A program made the translations under genes and the position numbers. From Ipomoea triloba (Eukaryota; Streptophyta; Magnoliopsida; Solanales; Convolvulaceae), in contig NC_044930.1 of NCBI RefSeq assembly GCF_003576645.1, positions 15,112,076 through 15,176,075 of the forward strand: 64,000 nucleotides of DNA, written 5' to 3'. How positions within the stretch are numbered: the stretch's first letter is position 1; every line of letters begins with the position of its first letter. Under the pieces are notes generated by a model that worked only from the letters and a program-made list of their open reading frames with translations, was not told the DNA's origin and searched no databases. Positions 34,508-45,776 of the stretch are shown piece by piece.

Positions 34508-36166
34508 ATGAATCCCCATGATTACCCACACCATGGAGGACAATCTTATACAAATCCTCAACCCCAACCATATCACTATTACCCCCATTCCACCTATACT
34601 TACCCTCCACCAACATACCACTACCCACATCCATACCATTACCCAATTCCACCAACATATCAATTACCACCTCCATATCACTATCCAATCCATACACCAA
34701 ACCATCACCAATATCCTTATGAAACACCACCTCCACAATTCCAAGAAACTTACCCTTCACAACCACCAAATTCACAAGAAATTGACTCATTAAGCTCTAA
34801 AGACATATCTCAAAACATAGAGAGTAAGCTTGCACAAATGATGCAACAACTTGATCCAAGCTATACTCCCGAGTCAAATTCATTTCCCAATTCCCAACTA
34901 AACACTTACTACCCACCTCCATCAAATAACCACAAAGAAAACAATACTACCTATTCCTTTGACACACTACCCTCTTACCCATATAATACCCATATAGATC
35001 CTTGCGATTATATCCCACCGGCCACCGATGAAATTGAAATTCTAAAAGCAAAAATTGACGAATTCACTAGGATGGCCAAGGAAGATACGGCTAAACTAAA
35101 AGCCGAAATCAAGAGCGAACTAAAGGACTATCTCGCTACCCTCCGGAAAGAAGGACTTCCACTAGAAGAAGTTGAAACGAAGATAATGTCCATGATGGAG
35201 GAGCTCATGAAGATGAATGAGCCCCGAGCTAACTCCACCATCATGGATGACATCCCCACTTTGGAAGCCCATCCAAGGATTGTACAAGAAGTCGAAAACG
35301 CGCAAAATGCTAAGAGAGAGGAGAGTTTCGAAAGAATGGAGGATTGTTACGCCCCAGTGCTTGAAGAAGTTCCAATTTTCGAATTGGAAAATCAAAAGGA
35401 GGTAGAGATGGAGAGTGAGGATGAGAACATCGAAATAGTATGGGAAGATGAAGTGTCAAAATATGGTAAAATTCCTAATCTTCTTTGTGATAATAATCTC
35501 GCAAATCCTTGTGCTCTTTTTGAAAACACCCTTGTAGATGGCTCCCTTCGCCTTAATACTTCCATCATATGTGATTATGATTGCTTTAAATTTCGGAAGG
35601 ATGATTCCATGGAAAATTTTTATGCGTTGATTATTGCTTGTAAGGATTCTATCTTGTTTACTAATGATTATGATTGCTTTAACTTCTCGGAAGATGAATC
35701 CTTTACTTTGGGTGAAAGTGAGTTGATGAGTAAAGGGGATGATGCTTCATTCTGTTCGTGTGAGAGTGTGAGTGATTTTTCTAATCCAACAGAGTGGAGT
35801 GATGAAGAAAATGAGTGTGAGGAAGAGAGGGTAGGGAACGATAAGTCTTTCACGTTCAATCTTATGGAAAAAGTTGAGTGGAGAGAGTTGACCACACTCG
35901 AAATTGAGGGAGGGTGTAAGGAGATATGGTTTGAAAGAGATGAGAAAACATTTAGCGGGAGAAGAGAGGAAAAAGAAAAGGGAATAGACACCATCCTAGA
36001 AGAGTTAAGGAGGGTGTTTAATGCTAAAATTTTTCCAATCATGCATGTTATTATTCCTTTATTTTTGTGGGTATTCAAGGATGTTTCCCACCTTGGGACA
36101 TTCCTTGAAGCTAAGGTTCACGGGACGCTTGGTCGGGTCCCAAAATCTGTGTGCCTTGAAGGATAG
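34508..36166 (+). CDS. Intact 552-aa ORF of element B: Pro/Tyr/His-rich, coiled-coil and acidic protein of unknown function
   Basis: ATG at 34508 (MNPHDYPHHGG); no stop until 36166. Residues 1-105 or so are a low-complexity P/Y/H/Q stretch with repeated PxxYHYP words. Residues about 175-245 are charged and predicted-looking coiled coil (EIEILKAKIDEFTRMAKEDTAKLKAEIKSELKDYL). The rest is acidic with Cys-Asp-Tyr repeats (ICDYDCFKF, NDYDCFNF) and a hydrophobic stretch near the C-terminus (IFPIMHVIIPLFLWVF). I see no gag core, no zinc knuckle and no enzymatic motif. It occupies the gag-pol position; the following tctggccaggagacgtaaa...acttgggaggcagtccc resembles the post-integrase sequence of Athila elements. 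It may be a derived gag or a novel packaging/partner protein. Intactness in a decayed neighbourhood is notable. Confidence 0.7.
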   Translation: MNPHDYPHHGGQSYTNPQPQPYHYYPHSTYTYPPPTYHYPHPYHYPIPPTYQLPPPYHYPIHTPNHHQYPYETPPPQFQETYPSQPPNSQEIDSLSSKDISQNIESKLAQMMQQLDPSYTPESNSFPNSQLNTYYPPPSNNHKENNTTYSFDTLPSYPYNTHIDPCDYIPPATDEIEILKAKIDEFTRMAKEDTAKLKAEIKSELKDYLATLRKEGLPLEEVETKIMSMMEELMKMNEPRANSTIMDDIPTLEAHPRIVQEVENAQNAKREESFERMEDCYAPVLEEVPIFELENQKEVEMESEDENIEIVWEDEVSKYGKIPNLLCDNNLANPCALFENTLVDGSLRLNTSIICDYDCFKFRKDDSMENFYALIIACKDSILFTNDYDCFNFSEDESFTLGESELMSKGDDASFCSCESVSDFSNPTEWSDEENECEEERVGNDKSFTFNLMEKVEWRELTTLEIEGGCKEIWFERDEKTFSGRREEKEKGIDTILEELRRVFNAKIFPIMHVIIPLFLWVFKDVSHLGTFLEAKVHGTLGRVPKSVCLEG

Positions 36167-36424
36167 GCCACTTTACGTCTGGCCAGGAGACGTAAAACCA
36201 TGGCGCACTTGGGAGGCAGTCCCAATGTTATCTTACTTTTCTTAAAGCTTTTCCTTATTTTCTATAGTATGTTTTTCTTAGCTTTATTTCAATAATGTTT
36301 CTATAACCTCGACTGAGCTAACAAGTACAGATTAAACACCCGAGAGTTATAAGTTGCCCGCAATCAATTGACAAACATCATCACTAGCAAAAGAAGGAAG
36401 GGAAACCAAGGTAAGCTTTGCACA

Positions 36425-36617
36425 GCATGGTTTCCACGCCACCACCACGCGTGTGGCTAGGCGTGGAAAACTTCCAGAGAGCTGCAACGCCACTCACACG
36501 CGTGTGAGCAGGCGTGGGAATAAACCAGAGAGCTCCCACGCCTACCACCACGCGTGGTAGCGTGCGTGGACGGGTACCAGATTTTTCACGGATTTTCGCG
36601 CGAAGTGGTTTAAAACC
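36425..36617 (+). promoter_or_regulatory. Internal palindrome/TATA block before the extra ORF of element B
   Basis: CACGCGTG (36446-36453), CACACGCGTGTG (36495-36506) and ACCACGCGTGGT (36547-36558), separated by TTCCAGAGAGCT words also found in B's LTR, precede GGTTTAAAACC at 36607-36617. Same layout as the LTR promoters and as element A at 25620-25800. Confidence 0.5.
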
Positions 36618-37359
36618 TTTTCCTTGCTTCATTTCTTCCCCACCACGAGCAAGAACTCTCCCAAGCTGAAAATATACACTTTCTAAGCATTTCCTTCCAA
36701 GTCTCTCAACTTTTCTTAAGGATCTTAAGTCATTTCCAAGGTATGAACATACTCTTCTTTGCTATTTACTTGTTTAATGAAGAACTTGTTCTATTTTGAA
36801 GAATATCTCCATGGGTTTTTCTTGAATGACATTTTTCTTGAGATATATTGTTATGGGATGACTTGATAGACTTGTATTAAGCCTACATTGCTTCTATAAA
36901 CTAGAAATTTCATGTTTTAACATCTCTTTGTGACTAGATCTTGAAATTGCTTGATTTGGGTATCCTCTTGTCATGATGAGATCCTTGTTGATATAGTAAG
37001 TATGGTGGGTAAAGTTTGCAACTTTCCTACTCTATATGCACTACATTGCTATATTCTACTAGTTAGTTGGTCCAATTTTAACTTTCATGATGCTTCCATT
37101 TTTCAACCTTGAGCTAGTCTAGAGGTAGAAGATGAAGTTGACCATATGTTGACTTTTTGACTATGAAATGAGTATGGAATGGTATGAGCTAGTTCTTGCA
37201 TGTATAGGATAGAATTGTTGAAGGATATCAAAATGATGGTTGCATGCAATGAATTCTTATGATCTTTTCTTTAAATATGTGCAATATTGTTCCTAAACAA
37301 TATTTAATTTGGCAAATGTTTTTCCTTGTGTTGCTTTGATTGCCCATGATATAGGAAAG

Positions 37360-38635
37360 ATGTCTTCGCCACATGACCTTGCACAACAAATTGCTCAAAG
37401 GCTCTAAAGAGGGAAAGCCCCGGCAGAAGAAAACAGTGTGAGGAGCGCTAACACTCGCTATATAGAAGTATCCACCGGAACTCAAATTTTGCTGATGACA
37501 GCAACCATGCTAGGCCGGTACAGGCAGTTGTTAAATTTCCCTATTGTGCAATGGAGACATATCGACTTGACAGTATTGGAGGATTATGAGTGCAAATATG
37601 GACTGGAGAGGTTGATTGCAGAGCCATATTGGAACAATTTGTTAAGCTGGAGACAAGATACTTTTATCCCTCTAGTGCATGAGTTTATTGCAAGCTTGAA
37701 TGTTGACGGAGTGACTGGAGATCTCTACAGCCCTACCATTAAGTTTAGACTCTTCAACCAGGACTATCACATATCGGCCAACCATTTGGGTGTTCTCCTT
37801 GGATTTTACGATGAGGAAGACCAATCGAAGCACTGGTACCGGAGATTAAGGCACGACTTTGGAGAAAGGGACATTCCGAGAAAATATTGGTCGATAATCG
37901 CAAGACAAGGAGTCGAATGGGAAAGTTCAAGGGTAAGAGTCTCTCAGATTGTAAGAGAGGATTTTAAAGGTTTTATGGAAGGTGATCGCTCATTCATGGG
38001 AAGGAAGGCCTGAGACATATGACCGAGTCTCAAAGGCGAAGCTGTTCATGCTATGGAGTATGGACACCGGGAACTCAGTGAGTATGAGCTCGATTTGTAG
38101 GAACTTGCTTGTTGCACAATAGCAAGAGTCAGCCAGGGCAATCTTTATAGGCCCCTTGGTGACGAGGCTATGCGTTTCTTTGGGTTATCAAATGAAAATG
38201 CATTGGTTTGAACATCGGCTTCCAGGAGCGCACATAGTTCCTTTATCTCCCGAAGACGTCGCAAAACTTCACTTGAGACAACTAGCGCGAACGAGGGTAG
38301 ATGAGGAGATGGCGGAAGATCACGCTAACACGCCCATGACATCCCAAGGATTCACACCTTCTCCGATGTCATTTAATTCCCCGTCTCTCCTGGAAATGTA
38401 TTTGCCGTTGGATTCTTCAATGTATTCTCCACCACCAAGAGAGCCCGGACCGTCTGTACCTCCACCACAACCTGAAGAGCAAAACACCAACTCCTCTAGC
38501 TTCAACATTCCGAGCTGGTTCACCCCAGTCACTGATTGGAGATCCCTCCAAAATTTCCAATGCCAATTGCACTTAGAGCAAATGCAAAAGCTGGATGAGA
38601 TTTCAAGAGAAATCAAGGAAATCAAGAGAACATGA
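37360..38635 (+). pseudogene. Athila additional ORF of element B, broken
   Basis: ATG at 37360 (MSSPHDLAQQIAQRL) follows a tatag that could be a splice acceptor. An early TAA lies at 37405; the same frame continues with YECKYGLERLIAEPYWNNLL, FIPLVHEFIASLNVDG and FRLFNQDYHISANHLGVLLGFYD, the counterpart of element A's TLFGNHYSMSINTLGVTLGFHD. A TGA at 38011 and a frameshift follow. The last part (from about 38110) resumes as AIFIGPLVTRLCVSLGY, a P/S-rich stretch and a C-terminal heptad-like tail (LEQMQKLDEISREIKEIK). Function unknown; homologous over two blocks to the element A ORF. Confidence 0.75.
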
Positions 38636-39158
38636 AGAATGGAAGAAACTGAAGAAAGAAAAGACAAATCTTGATGATGATGAGTTGTGATTTGATAATT
38701 CTGAACAATTGATTGTGGACAATCTCTTTACTTTTGTTTATATTTCTAGCTATATTTCTGTTTATGTTTTATCTTGCACGTTTCGTCTAGCCAAAGACGT
38801 TAAACGTGGCGCTTATGGGAGGCAACCCACAAATAAGAAGAAGAAGGGACCACTCCACCAACAACCATGAAAGACCAATCTTGAAAGGTATAATTTCAAT
38901 TCCTAATTTATTTCCTTACCTTTACTCTGACCGTGTTTGAAGGGAGAACATAGATTGCAAAACTTTGATAAGGATACAAATTGTAAGTATTTCTTTTATC
39001 CTGATTCAATGCCCTGTTTTGGTTTGCTTTATTTTCTAGAATCGCAAATGAAAAGCTGCATAAAATTGTTGTGTCGGGTGTAGTCTGTTCATTAGAACTA
39101 TTTTATCCCAGTTCACACTTTTAAGTGTGGAAAAGGGGCATGTGTAGAACCCTTAAAC
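38636..39158 (+). other. 3' internal region of element B
   Basis: Non-coding; contains cgtctagccaaagacgttaa...atgggaggcaaccc at about 38785-38830 and a TTTTAAGTGTGGAAA word at 39119. Confidence 0.5.
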
Positions 39159-39163
39159 ATATA

Positions 39164-40517
39164 TGATGGATCTCAGCGCTGCACTATGCTTTCCCGTGAC
39201 TGCCGGAAGTCAAGCACGCTTAACCACAGAGTTCTTTGGCTAACTGGTTGCCATATCCTTCCTAAAACCATACCAATTGATGGATCTCAGCGCTGCACTA
39301 TGCTTACTTCCCAGGGGGTCACCCATCCCGTGACTGCCGGAAGTCAAGCACGCTTAACCACAGAGTTCTTTGGCTAACTGGTTGCCATATCCTTCCTAAA
39401 ACCATACCAATTGATGGATCTCAGCGCTGCACTATGCTTACTTCCCAGGGGGTCACCCATCCCGTGACTGCCGGAAGTCAAGCACGCTTAACCACAGAGT
39501 TCTTTGGCTAACTGGTTCCTGCACTATGCTTACTTCCCAGGGGGTCACCCATCCCGTGACTGCCGGAAGTCAAGCACGCTTAACCACAGAGTTCTTTGGC
39601 TAACTGGTTCCTAAAACCAATTGGTGATAGGTAGGTGGACCTTTGATCACCAAGCAAACCAATTGGTGATAGGTAGGTGGACCTTTGATCACCAAGCCCA
39701 GCTATGCAGCATGCCTGACTCGACCTTTGATCACCAAGCCCAGCTATGCAGCATGCCTGACTCGGTCCTTAGCCTACGCGCCCAACAATCCCCTCTTGAG
39801 ACTTGGACTTGGCACGACGTACGCCCACATCCCACCTGGGAAACCAATTGGTGATAGGTAGGTGGACCTTTGATCACCAAGCAAACCAATTGGTGATAGG
39901 TAGGTGGACCTTTGATCACCAAGCCCAGCTATGCAGCATGCCTGACTCGACCTTTGATCACCAAGCCCAGCTATGCAGCATGCCTGACTCGGTCCTTAGC
40001 CTACGCGCCCAACAATCCCCTCTTGAGACTTGGACTTGGCACGACGTACGCCCACATCCCACCTGGGAAACCAATTGGTGATAGGTAGGTGGACCTTTGA
40101 TCACCAAGCCCAGCTATGCAGCATGCCTGACTCGGTCCTTAGCCTACGCGCCCAACAATCCCCTCTTGAGACTTGGACTTGGCACGACCTACGCCCACAT
40201 CCCACATGGGATTGGACTCGGCTTTCGCCTCGCCATCGATTCGAACCCGTGACCTCGGCTCTGATACCAATTGATGGATCTCAGCGCTGCACTATGCTTA
40301 CTTCCCAGGGAAGGTCACCCATCCCGTGACTGCCGGAAGTCAAGCACGCTTAACCACAGAGTTCTTTGGCTAACTGGTTGCCATATCCTTCCTAAAACCA
40401 ATTGGTGATAGGTAGGTGGACTAATACCATTTAACCACATCCCTCCATGGTAAGCCACAGCGCCACGTCTCGAATCGAGCAGGGGCTGAACTCGGCCAAC
40501 CTTGCCGACGCCCAACA
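39164..40517 (-). mobile_element. Cassandra-type TRIM with 5S rRNA-like LTRs, internally rearranged
   Basis: On the minus strand the LTR (40517-40272) starts TGTTGGGCG, ends ATCCATCA and contains 5S-like words GGTTAAGCGTGCTTGACT and GATGGGTGACC...CTGGGAAGT. It is followed by TGGTATCAGAGCC, the initiator-Met PBS, and AAGAGGGGA, a polypurine tract, before the next TGTTGGGCG at 40157. Target duplication atata flanks the whole (39159-39163 and 40518-40522). The left half is a tandem of partial LTR units, period about 134 bp (starts 39164, 39278, 39412, and a shorter one near 39518), plus doubled 40-bp pieces. Cassandra elements normally measure well under 1 kb, so this copy is tandemly expanded, either biologically or by assembly. 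Confidence 0.8.
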
Positions 40518-43428
40518 ATATATCCTTTTTCCTCCGTTCCTTATGGAAACATCGAGGACGATGTTTATTTTTAAGTGTGGAAAGGGTGTATGCTTCTTGA
40601 AACAGTTGATTGATTAAGTGATAAGGTATAGGAACCTAGAGGGTGTGTTATTGCCAATACTATCTAGGAGGGCTCCTAACCTTGTGCCAAGGATTGAATG
40701 TCTTAAATATGCTTTAGAAGTTCCACTTTGCACCAATTTGCACATTCCGACCCAAATTGAAAATTTTTGATGAGTGTTTGCATGCTTTCACCTTGTATTT
40801 TGTTTGGACCTCAGTCAAGGATCTCTCGAAGTGGGAGTGTGAATCCTTTGAGTTTTAGAAAGATAAGAATAGCGAAGCTTGGAAACTGAATTAATCTTAG
40901 CAGGACATGGGGCAAAAGGAGAGCCTAAGTGAGCTTTGAGTGAAAACAATCCATAATCCCTAGAAAAAGGCATGAGGGGTTGATATGGTGAAACGTGAAT
41001 AAAGGCAAAAGGCCATTCCTAGAGATAAAAGCGAGGTGAGCCATCTTGTCTGGATAAGGGGTAACCATTGCACTGTCTTCGAAAAAGCATGGATCTCCAT
41101 GTGAAGTCGGTAACCCCGAAGAGATCTTGAAAGATGAGAAAATAGAGAGGATGTGAGCCACTTCGCTAGGATTCAGGCACCCATTGCACTGACCTTCGAA
41201 AAAGCATGGATCTCGATGTGAAGTCGGGTAGCCTGATGACGTTATCCTAGGAAGTGAGAAAATAGAGTGATCGCCCAAGCCATGGCGATGAGCGGTCCAT
41301 GTCCCTGCCCTCACTTATATTATGTAAAGAGGCTTTGGCGTTAGGTTGGAAATTGGCTAAGGGGCGAGCATCGTTCCTGTGACACCCCAACCTTACACGA
41401 GCTGAGATAGCTAAAATCTCAACACAACAGCTGCCTATCTCAACTATAAAACGTAACATAGCGGAAGCGATTTCAAAACTTAAGGGGCGTCATGCCACAT
41501 CTAGGTATAAACACAGCCTAGATGCACAGGCTAAACATAAAGATAAACTAAGCTGTCATATAAGTAAGATAAATCCTCAATCCATAAACAACACTATTCG
41601 AATCATTGGTCAAGAGTATAATAAAGTCTCAAATGGCTCACAGGCCAAAACAAAAATCTAAAAACTTAACTACTATCTAAGCCTCCTCATACGGGTGTAT
41701 CTCTATNGACTCGGTCCTTAGCCTACGCGCCCAACAATCCCCTCTTGAGACTTGGACTTGGCACGACGTACGCCCACATCCCACCTGGGAAACCAATTGG
41801 TGATAGGTAGGTGGACCTTTGATCACCAAGCCCAGCTATGCAGCATGCCTGACTCGGTCCTTAGCCTACGCGCCCAACAATCCCCTCTTGAGACTTGGAC
41901 TTGGCACGACCTACGCCCACATCCCACATGGGATTGGACTCGGCTTTCGCCTCGCCATCGATTCGAACCCGTGACCTCGGCTCTGATACCAATTGATGGA
42001 TCTCAGCGCTGCACTATGCTTACTTCCCAGGGAAGGTCACCCATCCCGTGACTGCCGGAAGTCAAGCACGCTTAACCACAGAGTTCTTTGGCTAACTGGT
42101 TGCCATATCCTTCCTAAAACCAATTGGTGATAGGTAGGTGGACTAATACCATTTAACCACATCCCTCCATGGTAAGCCACAGCGCCACGTCTCGAATCGA
42201 GCAGGGGCTGAACTCGGCCAACCTTGCCGACGCCCAACAATATATCCTTTTTCCTCCGTTCCTTATGGAAACATCGAGGACGATGTTTATTTTTAAGTGT
42301 GGAAAGGGTGTATGCTTCTTGAAACAGTTGATTGATTAAGTGATAAGGTATAGGAACCTAGAGGGTGTGTTATTGCCAATACTATCTAGGAGGGCTCCTA
42401 ACCTTGTGCCAAGGATTGAATGTCTTAAATATGCTTTAGAAGTTCCACTTTGCACCAATTTGCACATTCCGACCCAAATTGAAAATTTTTGATGAGTGTT
42501 TGCATGCTTTCACCTTGTATTTTGTTTGGACCTCAGTCAAGGATCTCTCGAAGTGGGAGTGTGAATCCTTTGAGTTTTAGAAAGATAAGAATAGCGAAGC
42601 TTGGAAACTGAATTAATCTTAGCAGGACATGGGGCAAAAGGAGAGCCTAAGTGAGCTTTGAGTGAAAACAATCCATAATCCCTAGAAAAAGGCATGAGGG
42701 GTTGATATGGTGAAACGTGAATAAAGGCAAAAGGCCATTCCTAGAGATAAAAGCGAGGTGAGCCATCTTGTCTGGATAAGGGGTAACCATTGCACTGTCT
42801 TCGAAAAAGCATGGATCTCCATGTGAAGTCGGTAACCCCGAAGAGATCTTGAAAGATGAGAAAATAGAGAGGATGTGAGCCACTTCGCTAGGATTCAGGC
42901 ACCCATTGCACTGACCTTCGAAAAAGCATGGATCTCGATGTGAAGTCGGGTAGCCTGATGACGTTATCCTAGGAAGTGAGAAAATAGAGTGATCGCCCAA
43001 GCCATGGCGATGAGCGGTCCATGTCCCTGCCCTCACTTATATTATGTAAAGAGGCTTTGGCGTTAGGTTGGAAATTGGCTAAGGGGCGAGCATCGTTCCT
43101 GTGACACCCCAACCTTACACGAGCTGAGATAGCTAAAATCTCAACACAACAGCTGCCTATCTCAACTATAAAACGTAACATAGCGGAAGCGATTTCAAAA
43201 CTTAAGGGGCGTCATGCCACATCTAGGTATAAACACAGCCTAGATGCACAGGCTAAACATAAAGATAAACTAAGCTGTCATATAAGTAAGATAAATCCTC
43301 AATCCATAAACAACACTATTCGAATCATTGGTCAAGAGTATAATAAAGTCTCAAATGGCTCACAGGCCAAAACAAAAATCTAAAAACTTAACTACTATCT
43401 AAGCCTCCTCATACGGGTGTATCTCTAT
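39986..43428. other. Probable false duplication around the single n at 41707
   Basis: 41708-43428 repeats 39986-41706 at a constant 1722-base offset with no difference seen. The first copy ends exactly at the n, within the solo LTR. The second Cassandra LTR at about 41990-42239 and the second 3'-leader stretch are therefore probably not real. Confidence 0.8.
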
Positions 43429-45446
43429 CGCGCTCAAGCAAGGACTTAAGGCAAACCTGGAAAACATACAAAGAACCATTAGCAAAAGACTGCTAAGTAA
43501 CCACCATTCACACCCGCAAGGAAGTATAGATATACATATAAGTCTGTAAATAGGTTTACACACCCATATAGAATATAAACACCAACAAACTGTTCAATAG
43601 TTCAAAACGGATACTCAACAATAATAAGCTGAACGAAGCATAACCAAAACTCATTCGAATAAAGCCAAAGCACAACAATGAAAGCATAAGACAACAACGA
43701 GTCATAACCAAGATACCAACTGAACACGAGTATAAGGAACAATCAATCATAATCGAGAACAACGAGATATCAACTGAGTAAACAAGGACTCACAACTAAA
43801 GAACCGAAAGAAAAATCCCAACACCAACCACCAAACCTCACACCAATCCTCACACCGAACCCAACCCCAAATCAGGAGCCAAGTATACAGGGGTAAAAAC
43901 CCAATCACAGGGACCGAAGTCCAATCACAGGGGTGAATCGACCCAATCACGGGGGTAATGAACCCAATCACGGGGTAATGAACCTACCTGGGAGTTTGTT
44001 TGTGTTCATAGATGAGATGAACACTTGTTTGGTTGTTTTGGGCTGAGGTTGGAGTATGGTATGTGATGTTGGTTTGTTGGTATCATTGGAGTTTGTTGGG
44101 TGAACTATATGTGCTACTATTGTTGGTATTCGGGTTCATTACCCCTGTGATTGGGTTCATTACCCCGTGATTGGGTCGATGACCCCTGTGATTGGACTTA
44201 GGTCCCTGTGATTGGACTACGTCCCTGTGATTNNNNNNNNNNNNNNNNNNNNNNNNNCTCCGCCGCACTCCTCCGCAGGAAGGAGGCGGACTGCCTCAAC
44301 GGAACACCACTCTCCGTTCAACCCAACCGCCTTGGCCTTGCGGAACTCCCCGGCGGGTTACATTGTGCCGCCGAGGACCTCCGCAAGGTCAACTCCAACT
44401 CCCAGTTCCAGAATGCAAAGCAGACACGAAAATAAAAGGTATTTCCAGAGAGCAAAAATCAGACCCAATACACCAACATTTCATCCAATTTAGAGGCCAA
44501 AGACATGGAAATCCAAACCATCAATGATCATACAACACTAATCAAAAGATCAAGATGAAATCCAACAAATAGATTCAACAAAATAGGCTAATCACAAGGA
44601 ATTTTCAGGATTTCCAACACCAAGAACATCATATAGAATAGGAGTGAATAAAAATAGTTTTGATGGACATAGTGGTTACCTCGAATAGCTTTCTCCAACT
44701 CCAACAAGCCCTAAGCAAGATCACAAAGCCCCACCTTCACCTTGATCATCTTTTACCCAAAGAACCCCAAGATCACAACTTACCCACTCCTAGACAAGAT
44801 GGATTCTTAGCTAGATGAACTTACCCACTCCTAGACAAGCATAAAAGAGCAATCTTTGCTTGAAAACTTGTAGGGAAAAAGAGATCAAATTTTGGACAAT
44901 AGGGAAGGGAAAAATGGCGTGTAAAGTGATAGAGAGGGAGGAAGAAGAGTGAAAGCTTTTAGGGGTTTTGATCTTCCAAATTATATACTAAGAATACATA
45001 CAATATTTAGGGTGTAAGACTTTAATATGAGTTGGGCTTAAGTATATAATATGATGGCTACAAGAATTAATTATATATATACAAGACTAGCAAAATGGGC
45101 TAATGAAATCATCCCTTATAATTAATATAAGAATTAGAATAAGGAAGCCCATAAAATTGTCTTAGGAACAATATATATACATTATATAATATAAGATCAA
45201 TAAGTTGGGCTTGTAGGAATATTTAATTACAAATATTGTAAGGATCCAAATTGAATAAAAATCCCTTACAAGAATAATTCAATTAATTGGGCTCTTGATT
45301 AGAATAATTGAATTAGGCTCATGAATATATATATATATAAGTGTATATATATTAAATTGAAAGAATTAGCCCAATTAGAATAATTAAATTGCCCAAGGAA
45401 TTAATTAATGAATCGAAAGGCTTGAACGAATTTACGGGGTGTTACA
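43100..45446. mobile_element. Solo LTR (Ty3/gypsy-like) inserted in element B
   Basis: Starts TGTGACACCCC and ends GGGGTGTTACA, the TG...CA form, with a 5-bp target duplication gttcc at 43095-43099 and 45447-45451. About 2.35 kb including a 25-N gap (44233-44257); no internal coding region or second LTR. AATCACAGGGG-type repeats form a foldback at 43915-44232. Its false partial copy is 41378-41706. Assignment to a gypsy lineage is a guess from the LTR ends and size. Confidence 0.65.
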
Positions 45447-45776
45447 GTTCCCACTAGTCGAATCGGCTGGAGGCCCCTAGAAAATACATGGTGAAACCCA
45501 ATTGTCACTTGCATGCTTAAAGGTGTGAACAAAACTTCTCATATAATATCCATCTCCCGAGACCTTGACTTCCTTAGCATATTCCTTACATTTGGTTGGC
45601 ATGAGTTTAGCAGTCTTGGTAGATAGTGTAGGGGATTTCACCCACTCAACTCCGAACACCTACACATCACTTGATTGGTTAACCATGAAAGAAAGAACTA
45701 TTCTTGGTGCTTACATGATTAGGGTTTAGAAAAGTATGCTTGCTTAAGGACAAGCAAGGTTTAAGTGTGGAAACTT

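Noticed and set aside
40240..40275. ggttcgaatc-like B-box next to the Cassandra LTR as a tRNA gene
   Set aside because: No cloverleaf; it is the PBS-adjacent internal region of the TRIM.
39164..40375. Genuine 5S rRNA gene cluster
   Set aside because: Only parts of 5S are conserved, and TG...CA ends, PBS, polypurine tract and target duplication show a retroelement.
41752..43181. Second Cassandra LTR and second set of 3'-leader frames
   Set aside because: Exact repeat of 40030-41459 across a single n; treated as an assembly duplicate.
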